A DNA stretch of 64,000 nucleotides from contig NZ_KK211171.1 in assembly GCF_000620705.1 (NCBI RefSeq), positions 141,143 to 205,142 of the forward strand, written 5' to 3'. The notes beneath the pieces were generated by a model. That model saw only the letters and a program-made list of their open reading frames with translations. It did not search any database and was not told where the DNA came from. Shown here piece by piece: positions 41,807 to 50,626 of the stretch (positions are counted from its first letter, which is position 1; each line of letters opens with the position of its first letter). This DNA is from Nocardioides sp. URHA0020 (GTDB lineage: Bacteria; Actinomycetota; Actinomycetes; Propionibacteriales; Nocardioidaceae). Made by a program: the position numbers and the translations under genes.

Positions 41807-44800
41807 TCAGCGCTTGCGTGAGCCCTTCTTCTTGATCGGGACGTGCTCGACGTGCGGCTGGTCGCCGTCGGCGTGCTCGTCGTCGTTGCTGGAGTCGTCA
41901 CCGGTCGCGTCGACCGGCTCCTGGGGCGCCACCTCGACCGGCGGGCCGGCGGGCCGGGAGGCCGCCCGGCCACGGGTGCGGGTGATGACCTTCGGGGGCT
42001 CCGGCGGGGCGGGGGGCGCCTCGACGGCGGGCTCCTCGACCACGGGCGCCTCGACCACAGGCTCCGCGACGGGCTCGGCGACCACGACCGGAGCCGGCTC
42101 GGCGGCCGCGCGCGGTGCGCTGCGACGACGACTGCGGGTCGTCACCTTCGGCGCGGCCGGCTCGGCTGCGGGGGTCTCGACGGGCTCGACCACCGAGGCG
42201 GGCTCGACCACCGGGGCGGTGTCGACGGGCTCGACCACCGGGGCGGTCTCGACGGGCTCGACCACCGAGGCGGTCTCGACGGGCTCGACCACCGGAGCGG
42301 TCTCGTCCACGAGGGCCTCGGCCGATTCGGCCTCGGGCCGGGCCATCGCGGCGACGTCCTTGGGCGACGGCGGCTTGACGCCACCACCGGTGTCGCCGCC
42401 ACCGTTGCCGCCGCCGGAGGCGTTGTCGTCCTGCCCGCGGCCACGGCCGCGGCCACGACGGCCACCACCACTGCCACTGCCGCCGCCACTGCCACCGCCG
42501 CCACGACGGGGCTCATCGTCCGACTGCCGGGGCTCGACCGGGGTGTCCTGGATCACCAGTCCGCGGCCCTGGCAGTGCGAGCAGTTCTCGCTGAAGGCCT
42601 CGACCAGGCCGGTGCCGATCCGCTTGCGCGTCATCTGCACCAGGCCGAGCGACGTGACCTCGGCGACCTGGTGGCGGGTGCGGTCGCGGCCCAGGCACTC
42701 GACGAGGCGCCGGAGCACCAGGTCGCGGTTGGACTCCAGGACCATGTCGATGAAGTCGACGACGATGATGCCGCCGATGTCGCGCAGCCGGAGCTGGCGC
42801 ACGATCTCCTCGGCCGCCTCGAGGTTGTTCTTGGTGACGGTCTCCTCGAGGTTGCCCCCGGAGCCGGTGAACTTGCCGGTGTTGACGTCGACGACCGTCA
42901 TCGCCTCGGTGCGGTCGATGACGAGCGAGCCGCCCGAGGGCAGCCAGACCTTGCGGTCCAGACCCTTGGCGATCTGCTCCTCGATGCGGTACTCCGCGAA
43001 GACGTCGGCCTTGCCGCCCCGGCCGTTGGCGCCGGGCTCGTAGCGCTCGAGGCGGCTCTCGAGGTCCGGAGCGACGTGCTGGACGTAGCCCTGCACGGTG
43101 TCCCAGGCGTCGTCGCCCTGGATGACGAGCTTGGAGAAGTCCTCGGTGAAGAGGTCGCGGACGACCTTGAGGGTCAGGTCGGGCTCGCCGTACAGCAGCT
43201 GCGGGGCCTGGCCCTTGACGTGCGCCTCGATGTCCTCCCAGCGCGCCTTGAGCCGCTCGACGTCGCGGGTGAGCTCGTCCTCGCTGGCACCCTCCGCCGC
43301 GGTCCGCACGATGACGCCGGCGGTGTCCGGGACGATCTCCTTGAGCAGCGTCTTGAGACGATTGCGCTCGGTGTCGGGCAGCTTGCGCGAGATGCCGCTC
43401 GTGGTGCCGTCGGGCACGTAGACCAGGAAGCGGCCGGCCAGGCTGATCTGGCTGGTCAGGCGGGCGCCCTTGTGGCCGACCGGGTCCTTCGAGACCTGCA
43501 CCAGGATGGACTGTCCGGAGGACAGGACCGACTCGATCTTGCGGGGCTGGCCGTCCTTGTGGCCGAGCGCCGACCAGTTGACCTCGCCGGCGTACAGGAC
43601 CGCGTTGCGGCCCTTGCCGATGTCGATGAACGCGGCCTCCATGGAGGGCAGCACGTTCTGCACGCGACCGACGTAGACGTTGCCGATGAGCGACGTCTGC
43701 GAGGCGCGGGCGACGTAGTGCTCGACCAGGACCTTGTCCTCGAGGACGCCGATCTGGGTCAGCTCGTCGCGCTGCCGCACGACCATGACCCGGTCGACGG
43801 CCTCGCGACGGGCCAGGAACTCGGCCTCGCTGACGATCGGGGCGCGGCGGCGACCGGCCTCGCGGCCCTCGCGGCGACGCTGCTTCTTGGCCTCGAGACG
43901 CGTGGAGCCCTGGATCGAGGTGATCTCGTCCTCGGCGGAGCGCTGGCGGCGGACCCGGGTGACGGTGTTCTCCGGGTCGTCACCGCCCTCTCCACCGCCG
44001 TCCTCGCCGGTCCGGCGGCGACGACGTCGACGGCGCGACGACGGGCTGTCGCCACCGTCCTCGCCACCGGGAGCGGACCGGTCGCTGGAGCCCTCGGCGG
44101 ACTCGTCGCTGGAGCCGCTGGAGTCGCTGGAGTCGTCGGAGTCCTCCGAGTCACCGTCGCCCGTAGCGTCGCCGGGCTTGCGGCGACGGCGACCGCCGCG
44201 GCGGCGCCGGCGGCGGGCGGGGCCGGAGCCGTCGCCCGACTCGTCGCCGTCGGCGGACTCGTCGGTCTCGTCGTCGACGTCGCTGGTCTCGTCCTCGTCC
44301 TCGTCCACCGGAGGGGCGGCCTTGGCGCCCTGGCGACCGCCCGAGCGCGACGCGGACCGCTTCCTCGGGGTGCGCGGGGCCTGCTCGGCGGCGTCCTCCT
44401 CGGACGGCGCGGCGGGGGCCTCGACGTCGGCGGGCGCCTCGGCAGCGGCGGCCTCGGCGGCGCGCTCGGCGGCGGTCTTGCGCGGGCGACGGGCCGCGGT
44501 CTTCTTGGTCGGCTCGGGAGCCTGGAAGAGCAGCGCCGTCGGGGAGGCCTCGGCGGGGGTCTCGACCGGAGCCTCGGCCGGGGTCTCGGGGGTCACCTCG
44601 TCCGCGGCCGGGGCCGGGGCGGCCTTCTTGGCGGCCCTCTTGGCGGGTGCGCGCTTGGCGGCCTTCTTGGCCGGCGCCGCCTCGACGCCCAGGTCGAGCT
44701 GGGCCTCGCCGGGCTCGGCCTCGGCCGTCTTCGCCGCAGCGGTCTTCTTGGCCGCCGTCTTCTTCGCGGCCGGCGCCTTCTTGGCGGCGGCCTTCTTGGC

Positions 44801-44917
44801 CGGCGCCTTCTTGGCGGCCGCCTTCACGGCGCTCGCCTTCTTGGCCGGCTTGTCGGCCGCGGGGTCGGCCCCCGCGGCGGTGGTGTCGTCTGCTCCGGGC
44901 TGGAGGTCGTCGGCCAT
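41807..44917 (-). CDS. rne: Ribonuclease E/G
   Basis: 1036 aa. Disordered N-terminus (1 to about 380) with Lys/Ala repeats (AAKKAPAKKAAAKK) and long acidic Ser/Asp/Glu runs; catalytic core at about 395-810 with S1 domain (GNVYVGRVQNVLPSMEAAFIDIG), DNase-I-like DVNTGKFTG and IIVVDFIDM, and zinc-link CSHCQGRG; C-terminal disordered tail with Gly/Arg runs and VVEPVETA repeats (42173-42305) encoded by REP-like DNA. Degrades and matures RNA; the tails probably scaffold a degradosome. ATG 44917 has a TAGGAG site. Confidence 0.93.
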   Translation of the reverse strand: MADDLQPGADDTTAAGADPAADKPAKKASAVKAAAKKAPAKKAAAKKAPAAKKTAAKKTAAAKTAEAEPGEAQLDLGVEAAPAKKAAKRAPAKRAAKKAAPAPAADEVTPETPAEAPVETPAEASPTALLFQAPEPTKKTAARRPRKTAAERAAEAAAAEAPADVEAPAAPSEEDAAEQAPRTPRKRSASRSGGRQGAKAAPPVDEDEDETSDVDDETDESADGDESGDGSGPARRRRRRGGRRRRKPGDATGDGDSEDSDDSSDSSGSSDESAEGSSDRSAPGGEDGGDSPSSRRRRRRRRTGEDGGGEGGDDPENTVTRVRRQRSAEDEITSIQGSTRLEAKKQRRREGREAGRRRAPIVSEAEFLARREAVDRVMVVRQRDELTQIGVLEDKVLVEHYVARASQTSLIGNVYVGRVQNVLPSMEAAFIDIGKGRNAVLYAGEVNWSALGHKDGQPRKIESVLSSGQSILVQVSKDPVGHKGARLTSQISLAGRFLVYVPDGTTSGISRKLPDTERNRLKTLLKEIVPDTAGVIVRTAAEGASEDELTRDVERLKARWEDIEAHVKGQAPQLLYGEPDLTLKVVRDLFTEDFSKLVIQGDDAWDTVQGYVQHVAPDLESRLERYEPGANGRGGKADVFAEYRIEEQIAKGLDRKVWLPSGGSLVIDRTEAMTVVDVNTGKFTGSGGNLEETVTKNNLEAAEEIVRQLRLRDIGGIIVVDFIDMVLESNRDLVLRRLVECLGRDRTRHQVAEVTSLGLVQMTRKRIGTGLVEAFSENCSHCQGRGLVIQDTPVEPRQSDDEPRRGGGGSGGGSGSGGGRRGRGRGRGQDDNASGGGNGGGDTGGGVKPPSPKDVAAMARPEAESAEALVDETAPVVEPVETASVVEPVETAPVVEPVDTAPVVEPASVVEPVETPAAEPAAPKVTTRSRRRSAPRAAAEPAPVVVAEPVAEPVVEAPVVEEPAVEAPPAPPEPPKVITRTRGRAASRPAGPPVEVAPQEPVDATGDDSSNDDEHADGDQPHVEHVPIKKKGSRKR
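42173..42305. repeat. In-frame tandem REP-like units in the rne tail
   Basis: Five near-copies of GGTCTCGACGGGCTCGACCACCG in tandem, encoding repeats of VVEPVETA. The borders match the intergenic elements at 12-53, with the middle of the element missing. Confidence 0.65.
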
Positions 44918-45256
44918 CTGGTCACTCCTAGCGCCTGGCGCCTCGCGCCGGGCGGTCCGACGTTGCTCACCCGAGCACTCAGGGTGACCAACGCAAAGCC
45001 TTCGGGTGGCGGCGACACCCTCCGCAGGTGCGTCACCCGGGAGCACCGTCCGGCGCCTGCCGCGGTCGCTGGTCCGGGTCCGGTAGGACCACTCGGTTGG
45101 TCGCTGTCACCGACCCGCCGGCCGCGTCGCGGTCTGGCGACGATCGAGCCTCAAGGTGTGCCGGGCCACAGGGGGACCGGCCGAGAACGTCGTCGGATCA
45201 CACCGAACTGTCCGGTGCAACCACGCCGAGTATCGCACATGACCCCGCGGGAGCCG
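44918..45256 (-). promoter_or_regulatory. Long gene-free leader upstream of rne
   Basis: 339 bp without a convincing gene on either strand. A GATACT -10-like hexamer lies at about 45230 on the minus strand, which would give rne a 5' leader of about 300 nt. Long leaders are known to mediate autoregulation of RNase E in enterobacteria; no specific structure could be proved here by eye. Confidence 0.35.
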
Positions 45257-45973
45257 TCAACCTCGCACGACGAGCGGGTCGCCGATCTCCCCGGTGGCCT
45301 CGTCGAGAGGTCCCTGCGCGAGGCGGGTCAGCAGCGGCGAACCCGTGGAGACGAGGCCCGTGAGGGCGCCGAGCCCGCTGAGCACGTCGTCGGGTCGCAC
45401 GGCCGGCACGGCGTGTCGCAGCACGAGGTCGAACCGGGTGCCCGCGCCGTACGCCGCCGCCGACATCGAGATCACCGCGGCCCGGCAGTCGAACTCGCGC
45501 AGGCCCTTCTTGGTCATCCGCTCGACGGTGACGGTCTCGGCGGCCAAGAAGGCCGCGACCGCCGCGACGCCCGCGTCGGGGTCGGTCGCCAGGTCCACGA
45601 GCCAGTGGCTGCCGGTGAGCAGGTCGGACAGGGAGCCGCCCGCCGACTCGACGACCTCGAGCACGTCGAGCCCGTCGGGCAGGGACTCCTCGAGCTGCGC
45701 CCGGATGACGGCGGGGTCGACGACCTGGGCCAGGCCGATCTCGAGGTACTCGGCCTCGCTCGCGGCCCCGGTCGGGGACGCGCCGGCGTACGAGATGCGC
45801 GGGTGCGGGTTGAAGCCGGAGGAGTACGCCATGGGCAGGCGGGCGCGGAAGATCGCGCGCTCGAAGGCCCGGCTGAAGTCGCGGTGGCTGGTGAACCGGA
45901 GCCTCCCGCGCTTGGCGTAGCGGATCCGGAGCCGCTGGACGGGTGGGGCTTGTTGCTCGGGCTGCTCACGCAC
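45257..45973 (-). CDS. TIGR03936/DUF2344-like radical-SAM-associated protein
   Basis: 238 aa. Begins QRLRIRYAKRGRLRFTSHRDFSRAFERAIFRARLPMAYSSGFNPHPRISYA, the signature of the small partner of TIGR03960 radical SAM proteins. In most actinobacteria the two are adjacent and next to rne; here the partner lies about 6 kb away at 51935. GTG start sits 6 nt after TAGCCT (45980-45985). Probably RNA modification, function unproven. Confidence 0.85.
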   Translation of the reverse strand: MREQPEQQAPPVQRLRIRYAKRGRLRFTSHRDFSRAFERAIFRARLPMAYSSGFNPHPRISYAGASPTGAASEAEYLEIGLAQVVDPAVIRAQLEESLPDGLDVLEVVESAGGSLSDLLTGSHWLVDLATDPDAGVAAVAAFLAAETVTVERMTKKGLREFDCRAAVISMSAAAYGAGTRFDLVLRHAVPAVRPDDVLSGLGALTGLVSTGSPLLTRLAQGPLDEATGEIGDPLVVRG

Positions 45974-45979
45974 CGGTCA

Positions 45980-45985
45980 AGGCTA
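45980..45985 (-). promoter_or_regulatory. -10 box of the TIGR03936-like gene, inside the upstream stop codon
   Basis: TAGCCT on the minus strand, whose first three bases are the TAG stop of the winged-helix gene; 6 nt (TGACCG) then GTG 45973. Confidence 0.5.
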
Positions 45986-47164
45986 CGGGGCGAGGGCGCT
46001 CTTCATCGCAATCGACGGGTAGACGGTGCTCACGCGGTGACCGGCCAGCCAGTCGGTGAGGCGCGCGGCCTCGCCCGCCAGCGCGGCGCGCGCCTCGGAG
46101 CCGACGTCCTCCAGCACGTTGAGCGCGACGACGCCGTCGGGGTCCTGCACCCAGCAGCCGACGATCCGGCCGTCCCACCAGGCCGTCGTGCCGGCGTTGC
46201 CGTTGGTGTCGAAGAGCGCCGGTGCGTGCGGGCCGAGGTAGAAGTCGCGCAGCTTCCATCCCATCACCGTCGGGTCGAGCACCGGGAGCAGCGCCGCCCA
46301 CGGCTCGACGGTGGGCACGGGCTCGCAGTCGTCGGCGAGGAGCCAGCCGGTCGCTCCGCCGTCGAGCGCCACCTCGACGGCGGCGACGTCGGCCAGGGCG
46401 GCGCGCACGGCGCCCTTGGTCGCGCCCAGCCACCAGACGATGTCGGCCTCGGTGCCGGGGCCGAAGGTGACCAGCCAGCGGCGGACCAGCTCGGCGTACC
46501 CCTCGCGCTCCCCGGCCGGCTCGGGCACCTCCCCCAACCACGTCTGCATGGCGGTCCACTGCGGCCGCGCGGTGCGCCAGTGACCGCCGTTGCGGCCGCG
46601 CACGATCCTCGCCTCGACGCCGAGCTGGGTCAGGACCCGCGGCGCGATCGGCACGTTGACGCCGTACGACTTGCCGGGTGAGAGATCGAGCCGGCCGGCG
46701 AGCTCGGGGATCTCCTCGCGCAGCTGCTGGGCGGAGCGCTCGACACCGCCGGCGAGGTGCGCGAGCGTCGCGGCCTCGGCGGGCTCGACCCAGGCGGCGC
46801 CGTCCGTGGCCAGCCCGGCCGCCTCGACGTCCTTGGCCAGCCGCGCGCGATGGGCGGCGGCGACCCGGGCCGACGCACTCCCCCAGGCCGCCGGCAGCAG
46901 GTCGCGCGGGAAGACGAAGAGCGTGCGGCGCATCGCGAGCTGCTTGACCAGCGTGCGGTCGTCGTACAGCGCCCGGTCGACGTCCGCGACCGTCACCCCG
47001 TCGACGCGGGCCCAGACCGAGAGGTAGACCGACGGCGCCTCGGTGGCGTGCAGGACGGTCATCGCCCGGGTCGCCGCCTCGGGGTCGGCGGCCCGGTGTG
47101 CGGGGGCCAGCGCGTGGCGGCGGGCGAGTCTTCGGCGTCTCTCGTCGTCGTCCACCTGCCGCAT
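45983..47164 (-). CDS. Winged-helix DNA-binding domain protein (AlkX/YcaQ-like)
   Basis: 393 aa. ATRAMTVLHATEAPSVYLSVWARV, FPRDLLPAAWG, WLGATKGAVRAAL and the C-terminal WWDGRIVGCWVQ match the HTH_42 family (AlkX-like), some members of which unhook DNA interstrand crosslinks as glycosylases. A QxQ-type catalytic motif cannot be confirmed by eye. Start either ATG 47164 or ATG 47173. Divergent from the MFS exporter at 47217, and part of the insertion between the TIGR03936/03960 pair. Confidence 0.8.
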   Translation of the reverse strand: MRQVDDDERRRRLARRHALAPAHRAADPEAATRAMTVLHATEAPSVYLSVWARVDGVTVADVDRALYDDRTLVKQLAMRRTLFVFPRDLLPAAWGSASARVAAAHRARLAKDVEAAGLATDGAAWVEPAEAATLAHLAGGVERSAQQLREEIPELAGRLDLSPGKSYGVNVPIAPRVLTQLGVEARIVRGRNGGHWRTARPQWTAMQTWLGEVPEPAGEREGYAELVRRWLVTFGPGTEADIVWWLGATKGAVRAALADVAAVEVALDGGATGWLLADDCEPVPTVEPWAALLPVLDPTVMGWKLRDFYLGPHAPALFDTNGNAGTTAWWDGRIVGCWVQDPDGVVALNVLEDVGSEARAALAGEAARLTDWLAGHRVSTVYPSIAMKSALAP

Positions 47165-47216
47165 TCGTCCCATCCTGCCGGAGACCGCCGACCGTGGTGC
47201 TGAGAGCATCGGGCGA

Positions 47217-48401
47217 GTGACTGCACCTCGCCGTACGTCGATCCTCGTGCTGGTCGGCCTGATCGCCCTCTCCTTCAACCTCCGCCCCGCCGCCGTCAGC
47301 ATCGGCCCGGTGCTCGCCGAGGTCCGCTCGGCGTTCGGGATGTCACCGGCCACCGTCGGCCTGCTGACGTCGCTGCCGGTGATCGCCTTCGCGATCTTCG
47401 GGGCCCTGGCCCCGGCCGCAGCCCGTCGGATCGGCATCCACCGGGTCACCGCGCTCGCGACGCTGGCCGCCGTGGCCGGGCTGCTCGGCCGGGCGGTCAC
47501 CCACAGCGAGGCGCTCTTCCTGGCGCTCTCCCTGCTGGCGCTGGTCGGCATGGCGATGGCCAACGTGCTGCTGCCGTCCCTGGTGAAGCTGCACTTCCCG
47601 GACCGGATCGGTCAGGTCACCGCGATCTACACGACCGCGCTGTCGATCGGCCTGACCGCGGCGCTCGTCTTCACGGTCCCGATCTCCGACGCGCTCGGCG
47701 GCTGGCGCTACGGGCTCGGCGCGTGGGCGGGGCTGGCCGTGCTCGCCGCGATCCCGTGGGTGCCGCTCGCCGCGAAGGACCGCCACCTCGAGCGCACGCC
47801 ACGCTCGATCACCTTCCGCGACGTCGCCCGCACCCGTCTGGGCGTGGCGATGGCGCTCTTCTTCGGGCTCCAGTCGCTGCAGGCGTACGCCATCTTCGGG
47901 TGGGTCGCCCAGCTCTGGCGCGACAGCGGCTACTCGGCCACGGTCGCCGGGGTGCTGGCCGGGCTGCTCGCCGGCACCGCGATCCCGCTGTCGCTGTGGC
48001 TGCCCAACGTGCTCGCCCGCAGCCCCGACCCGCGCTGGGTGATGTTCGCGGTGATCGCGTGCTACCCGATCGGCTACGTCGGACTGATGATCGCGCCGTA
48101 CCGGCTCGCGCCGCTGTGGGCCGTCATCATCGGCATCGCGACCGTGACCTTCCCGCTCATCCTGACCCTCATCGGGCTGCGAGCCCGCACGCCCGAGGGC
48201 ACCGCCGCGCTCTCGGCCTTCACCCAGTCGACCGGCTACCTGATCGCCGCCGCGGGACCCTTCACGATCGGGGTGCTGCACTCCGCGACCGGCGGGTGGA
48301 CCGTCCCGTTGGCCGTGCTCCTCGTCCTGTCGCTGCCCCTCTTCGCGCTGGCGGCGTACGTCGCGAAGGTGGTGTACGTCGAGGACCAGATGCGGGCCTG
48401 A
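47217..48401 (+). CDS. CynX/NimT-family MFS transporter
   Basis: 394 aa with twelve predicted helices. LVGLIALSFNLRPAAVSIGPVLAEVRSAFGMSPATVGLLTSLPVIAFAIFG is the hallmark start of CynX/NimT (cyanate or 2-nitroimidazole transporter) proteins. GTG 47217 (TAPRRTSIL) is preferred to an upstream in-frame start because the extra residues would run through the divergent gene. Substrate unknown; converges with the TasA-like gene, 4 bp apart. Confidence 0.85.
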   Translation: MTAPRRTSILVLVGLIALSFNLRPAAVSIGPVLAEVRSAFGMSPATVGLLTSLPVIAFAIFGALAPAAARRIGIHRVTALATLAAVAGLLGRAVTHSEALFLALSLLALVGMAMANVLLPSLVKLHFPDRIGQVTAIYTTALSIGLTAALVFTVPISDALGGWRYGLGAWAGLAVLAAIPWVPLAAKDRHLERTPRSITFRDVARTRLGVAMALFFGLQSLQAYAIFGWVAQLWRDSGYSATVAGVLAGLLAGTAIPLSLWLPNVLARSPDPRWVMFAVIACYPIGYVGLMIAPYRLAPLWAVIIGIATVTFPLILTLIGLRARTPEGTAALSAFTQSTGYLIAAAGPFTIGVLHSATGGWTVPLAVLLVLSLPLFALAAYVAKVVYVEDQMRA

Positions 48402-48405
48402 CCGC

Positions 48406-48969
48406 TCAGTGGGACTGGGTCGCGTCCCACGCGAAGGTCAGTGACGCCGTCGAGCCCTGGTAGCTGTTGCCGGCCGAGCCGGGCAGGGCGACGGTGATGT
48501 CGTAGGTGCGCTTCTCGTCGGGCTTCCAGGTGCCGAGCCGGACCGAGTCGAAGTCGGCGAGCGCCCCGGTGTAGACGACCGCGCCCCCCGGCGACTCGAC
48601 GACTCGCAGGGTGAGCACCTCGGACAACGTGCCGCCGCCCGGTCCGGGCCGGTCCTCGAGGGCCTCGCCGGAGAGGGTGAAGTCCCCCGAGGCGTCGCCG
48701 GCGTTGGTGATCGAGGCCGATCCGGTGGTCGACTGACCGGGCACCAGGTCCTTGCCCGTCAGGATCGCCTCGTCGTCCGCGGTGCTGACCTGGGTCATGC
48801 TGCCCGAGGTGAGCAGGTTCGACGGGTTGGCCGACGACGAGGTGAACACGCCGTAGGTGTAGCTGACCGCCACGGCGACCGCGAGGAGCAGCAGCACCAG
48901 GGCCAGGAGCCACACGCTGAGGTGGCGCACCAGCCACCGGAGGCGCTCGGCCGCACCGGGGTCGCTCAT
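48406..48969 (-). CDS. TasA/CalY-like surface-fibre protein, copy 3
   Basis: 187 aa. SipW-type signal: one hydrophobic segment (LSVWLLALVLLLLAVAVAVSYTYG) followed by VFTSSSANPSNLLTSGSMT, then a beta-sandwich rich in Thr/Ser/Asp (SASITNAGDASGDFTLSG). Clear paralogue of the 51209 gene over the first 100 residues. ATG overlaps the CBM3 protein stop (ATGA). Expected to be cut by the signal peptidase at 50027 and polymerise or bind at the cell surface. Confidence 0.75.
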   Translation of the reverse strand: MSDPGAAERLRWLVRHLSVWLLALVLLLLAVAVAVSYTYGVFTSSSANPSNLLTSGSMTQVSTADDEAILTGKDLVPGQSTTGSASITNAGDASGDFTLSGEALEDRPGPGGGTLSEVLTLRVVESPGGAVVYTGALADFDSVRLGTWKPDEKRTYDITVALPGSAGNSYQGSTASLTFAWDATQSH

Positions 48970-50030
48970 GGCTCCGTCCCCCAGATCAGCGTGCCGTTCA
49001 GGTACGCCGTGACGCGCGGCGTGACGGCGTACTCGGTGTTGGATCCGTGGCTGTGGTCGTCGGTCTCGTCGAAGTCCGAGAAGTCGGACTTGTTGAACCT
49101 GAGCTGGATCACGCCGGATGTCCCGCCGACCTCGACCGTGCCGCCAGTGAAGCCCGCCTGGAGATAGCTGTCGGCCCCTGGCCGCGCCGGGCTGACGGCT
49201 GCGAACGAGGTCGTCACCTTCGAGCACCCGAGCTGCGCGTAGTCGCAGAAGCCCTGGAAGGTCCCGTCGCCCGAGTCCTTGGTGAACCAGTAGCGCAGCG
49301 TCACGTCGGCGAGCGCGAGGTCGGTGGTGCCGGTGTTGTGGAGGCGCAGCCCCGGCTTGATCTGGGCGTCGTGGTCGTTGCCGTCGAGGTTGGCGTAGGC
49401 CACCTCCAGCGAGGTGGTCACCGGGGCCACCGCGGGCTCGGTGCCCCAGACCAGGGTGTCGCCGACGTACACGGTGACGGTCGGGTTGTCCGTGAAGCTC
49501 CCCCGGTCCAGGAAGCTGTAGTGGCTGGACTGGACGAAGGTGCCGCCGCTCTGGTCGCGGAACGCGAGCTGGTCGAGCGTGGCCGCCGCTCCGGCGGCGA
49601 GGCTCCCGTCGTCGAAGGACACCTGGAGGTAGCGGTCCGCGTCGACCCGGACGGGGCGGACGGTCTTGATCGCCAGGCTCAGCCGGTCGCAGCCGAAGGC
49701 GGCGAAGTAGCAGTCGGGGACGATGCTGTCGCCGCCGCCGTCGTTGGCGAACCAGTAGCGAATCCGCACCGTCGACAGGTCGACGGCAGCCGTGCCGGTG
49801 TTGCGGAGGTTGATGCCGAGCTGGACCTGCGAGCCGCTGGCCCCGCCGTCGTTCGTCCGCGACTGTGCCGTGAGGGTCGGTTCCCCGGTCGGATCTGGGT
49901 CCGGGAACGGCGAGACCGCGGTGAAGGTCTGCGGGTTGCTCGCCCCCGAGGTGAAGGCCGCCACCGCCGCGCTCGTGAGGGCGACGAGGAGCAGGACGAC
50001 CGCGGTGGCGACCACGGGCGCTCGCCTCAT
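48966..50030 (-). CDS. Secreted protein with two CBM3-like cellulose-binding domains
   Basis: 354 aa. Signal segment VVATAVVLLLVALTSAAVA followed by AFTSGASNPQT, the same cleavage-site pattern as its TasA-like neighbours. Two CBM3-type domains at about 55-200 and 205-354, each with RYWFxxDxG, CxYAxxGC-like (DCYFAAFGCDRL, FCDYAQLGCSKV) and a closing VYVGDTLVWGTEP / AYLNGTLIWGTEP, indicating internal duplication. No catalytic domain: a cellulose-binding matrix protein rather than a cellulase. Third from the end of the operon in function, coupled on both sides by 4-nt overlaps. Confidence 0.8.
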   Translation of the reverse strand: MRRAPVVATAVVLLLVALTSAAVAAFTSGASNPQTFTAVSPFPDPDPTGEPTLTAQSRTNDGGASGSQVQLGINLRNTGTAAVDLSTVRIRYWFANDGGGDSIVPDCYFAAFGCDRLSLAIKTVRPVRVDADRYLQVSFDDGSLAAGAAATLDQLAFRDQSGGTFVQSSHYSFLDRGSFTDNPTVTVYVGDTLVWGTEPAVAPVTTSLEVAYANLDGNDHDAQIKPGLRLHNTGTTDLALADVTLRYWFTKDSGDGTFQGFCDYAQLGCSKVTTSFAAVSPARPGADSYLQAGFTGGTVEVGGTSGVIQLRFNKSDFSDFDETDDHSHGSNTEYAVTPRVTAYLNGTLIWGTEP

Positions 50031-50626
50031 GACGCGACCTCCTGCGACTGCTCGGCCGCCGCGCGCTCACGTTCCTCCAGGACCGCTGCCCCCGCGGTCC
50101 GCCAGAGCGCGAAGCCCAGGTAGATCGCGATCGCGAGCGCCGGGAGACCGATCAGGAGCAGCTGTACCCAGCCGTGGTTGAGCAGCATGTAGACGTAGCC
50201 GACGTACGCGATCGTGTGGACGACGCGTGCCTGGTCCGGTCCCTCGAGCACCATCGTCCACTGGTCCTCGGCGGCGTTGGCGTCGCCCCGGGTGCGGAAG
50301 GTCCGCTCGCCGTCGTCGGTGGTGCCGATCTCCACGATGCGGTGCGTGACCGGGTCGTCGATGCCGTACTCCGCCGGAGGGACGAAGGTGATGATGTCGC
50401 CGACCTCGAGCTCTCCGACCGGGACGACCTCGTCGTACACCACCGATCCGACGGAGATCGTGGGCTCCATGGAGCCCGACACGATCACGTAGCGCTGCAT
50501 CCCGAGAAGGGTCGGAAGCACCAGGATCCCCGCCACCACCATCGAGGCACCGAGCAGGACCCAGCTCGCGATCCTGCCGGTGCGGCCCCAGGCGCCACGC
50601 CGGCCGCCGTGCGGGTGCCCGCTCAT
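50027..50626 (-). CDS. SipW-type (archaeal/ER-like) signal peptidase I
   Basis: 199 aa membrane protease with Ser-His dyad: S52 in VIVSGSMEPTI and H95 in PVTHRIVEI, plus the RTRGDANAAED motif; helices at about 18-42 and 155-178. The Lys of bacterial LepB is replaced by His as in SipW. It sits in the middle of the operon with overlaps on both sides, and is the dedicated peptidase for the FxSxSxNP-type precursors encoded around it. Confidence 0.88.
   Translation of the reverse strand: MSGHPHGGRRGAWGRTGRIASWVLLGASMVVAGILVLPTLLGMQRYVIVSGSMEPTISVGSVVYDEVVPVGELEVGDIITFVPPAEYGIDDPVTHRIVEIGTTDDGERTFRTRGDANAAEDQWTMVLEGPDQARVVHTIAYVGYVYMLLNHGWVQLLLIGLPALAIAIYLGFALWRTAGAAVLEERERAAAEQSQEVAS

Noticed and set aside
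42173..42305. Tandem repeats considered as a CRISPR array
   Set aside because: Units are contiguous, in frame with RNase E, with no spacers and no cas genes.
41843..46681. Very long open frame on the plus strand opposite rne (over 1,600 codons)
   Set aside because: It is the mirror of a highly GC-biased coding strand; the minus strand carries the intact, recognisable RNase E, and the plus-strand protein is a low-complexity Arg/Gly/Leu chain.
48966..50030. Calling the CBM3-containing protein a cellulase
   Set aside because: Both domains are binding modules; there is no catalytic domain.
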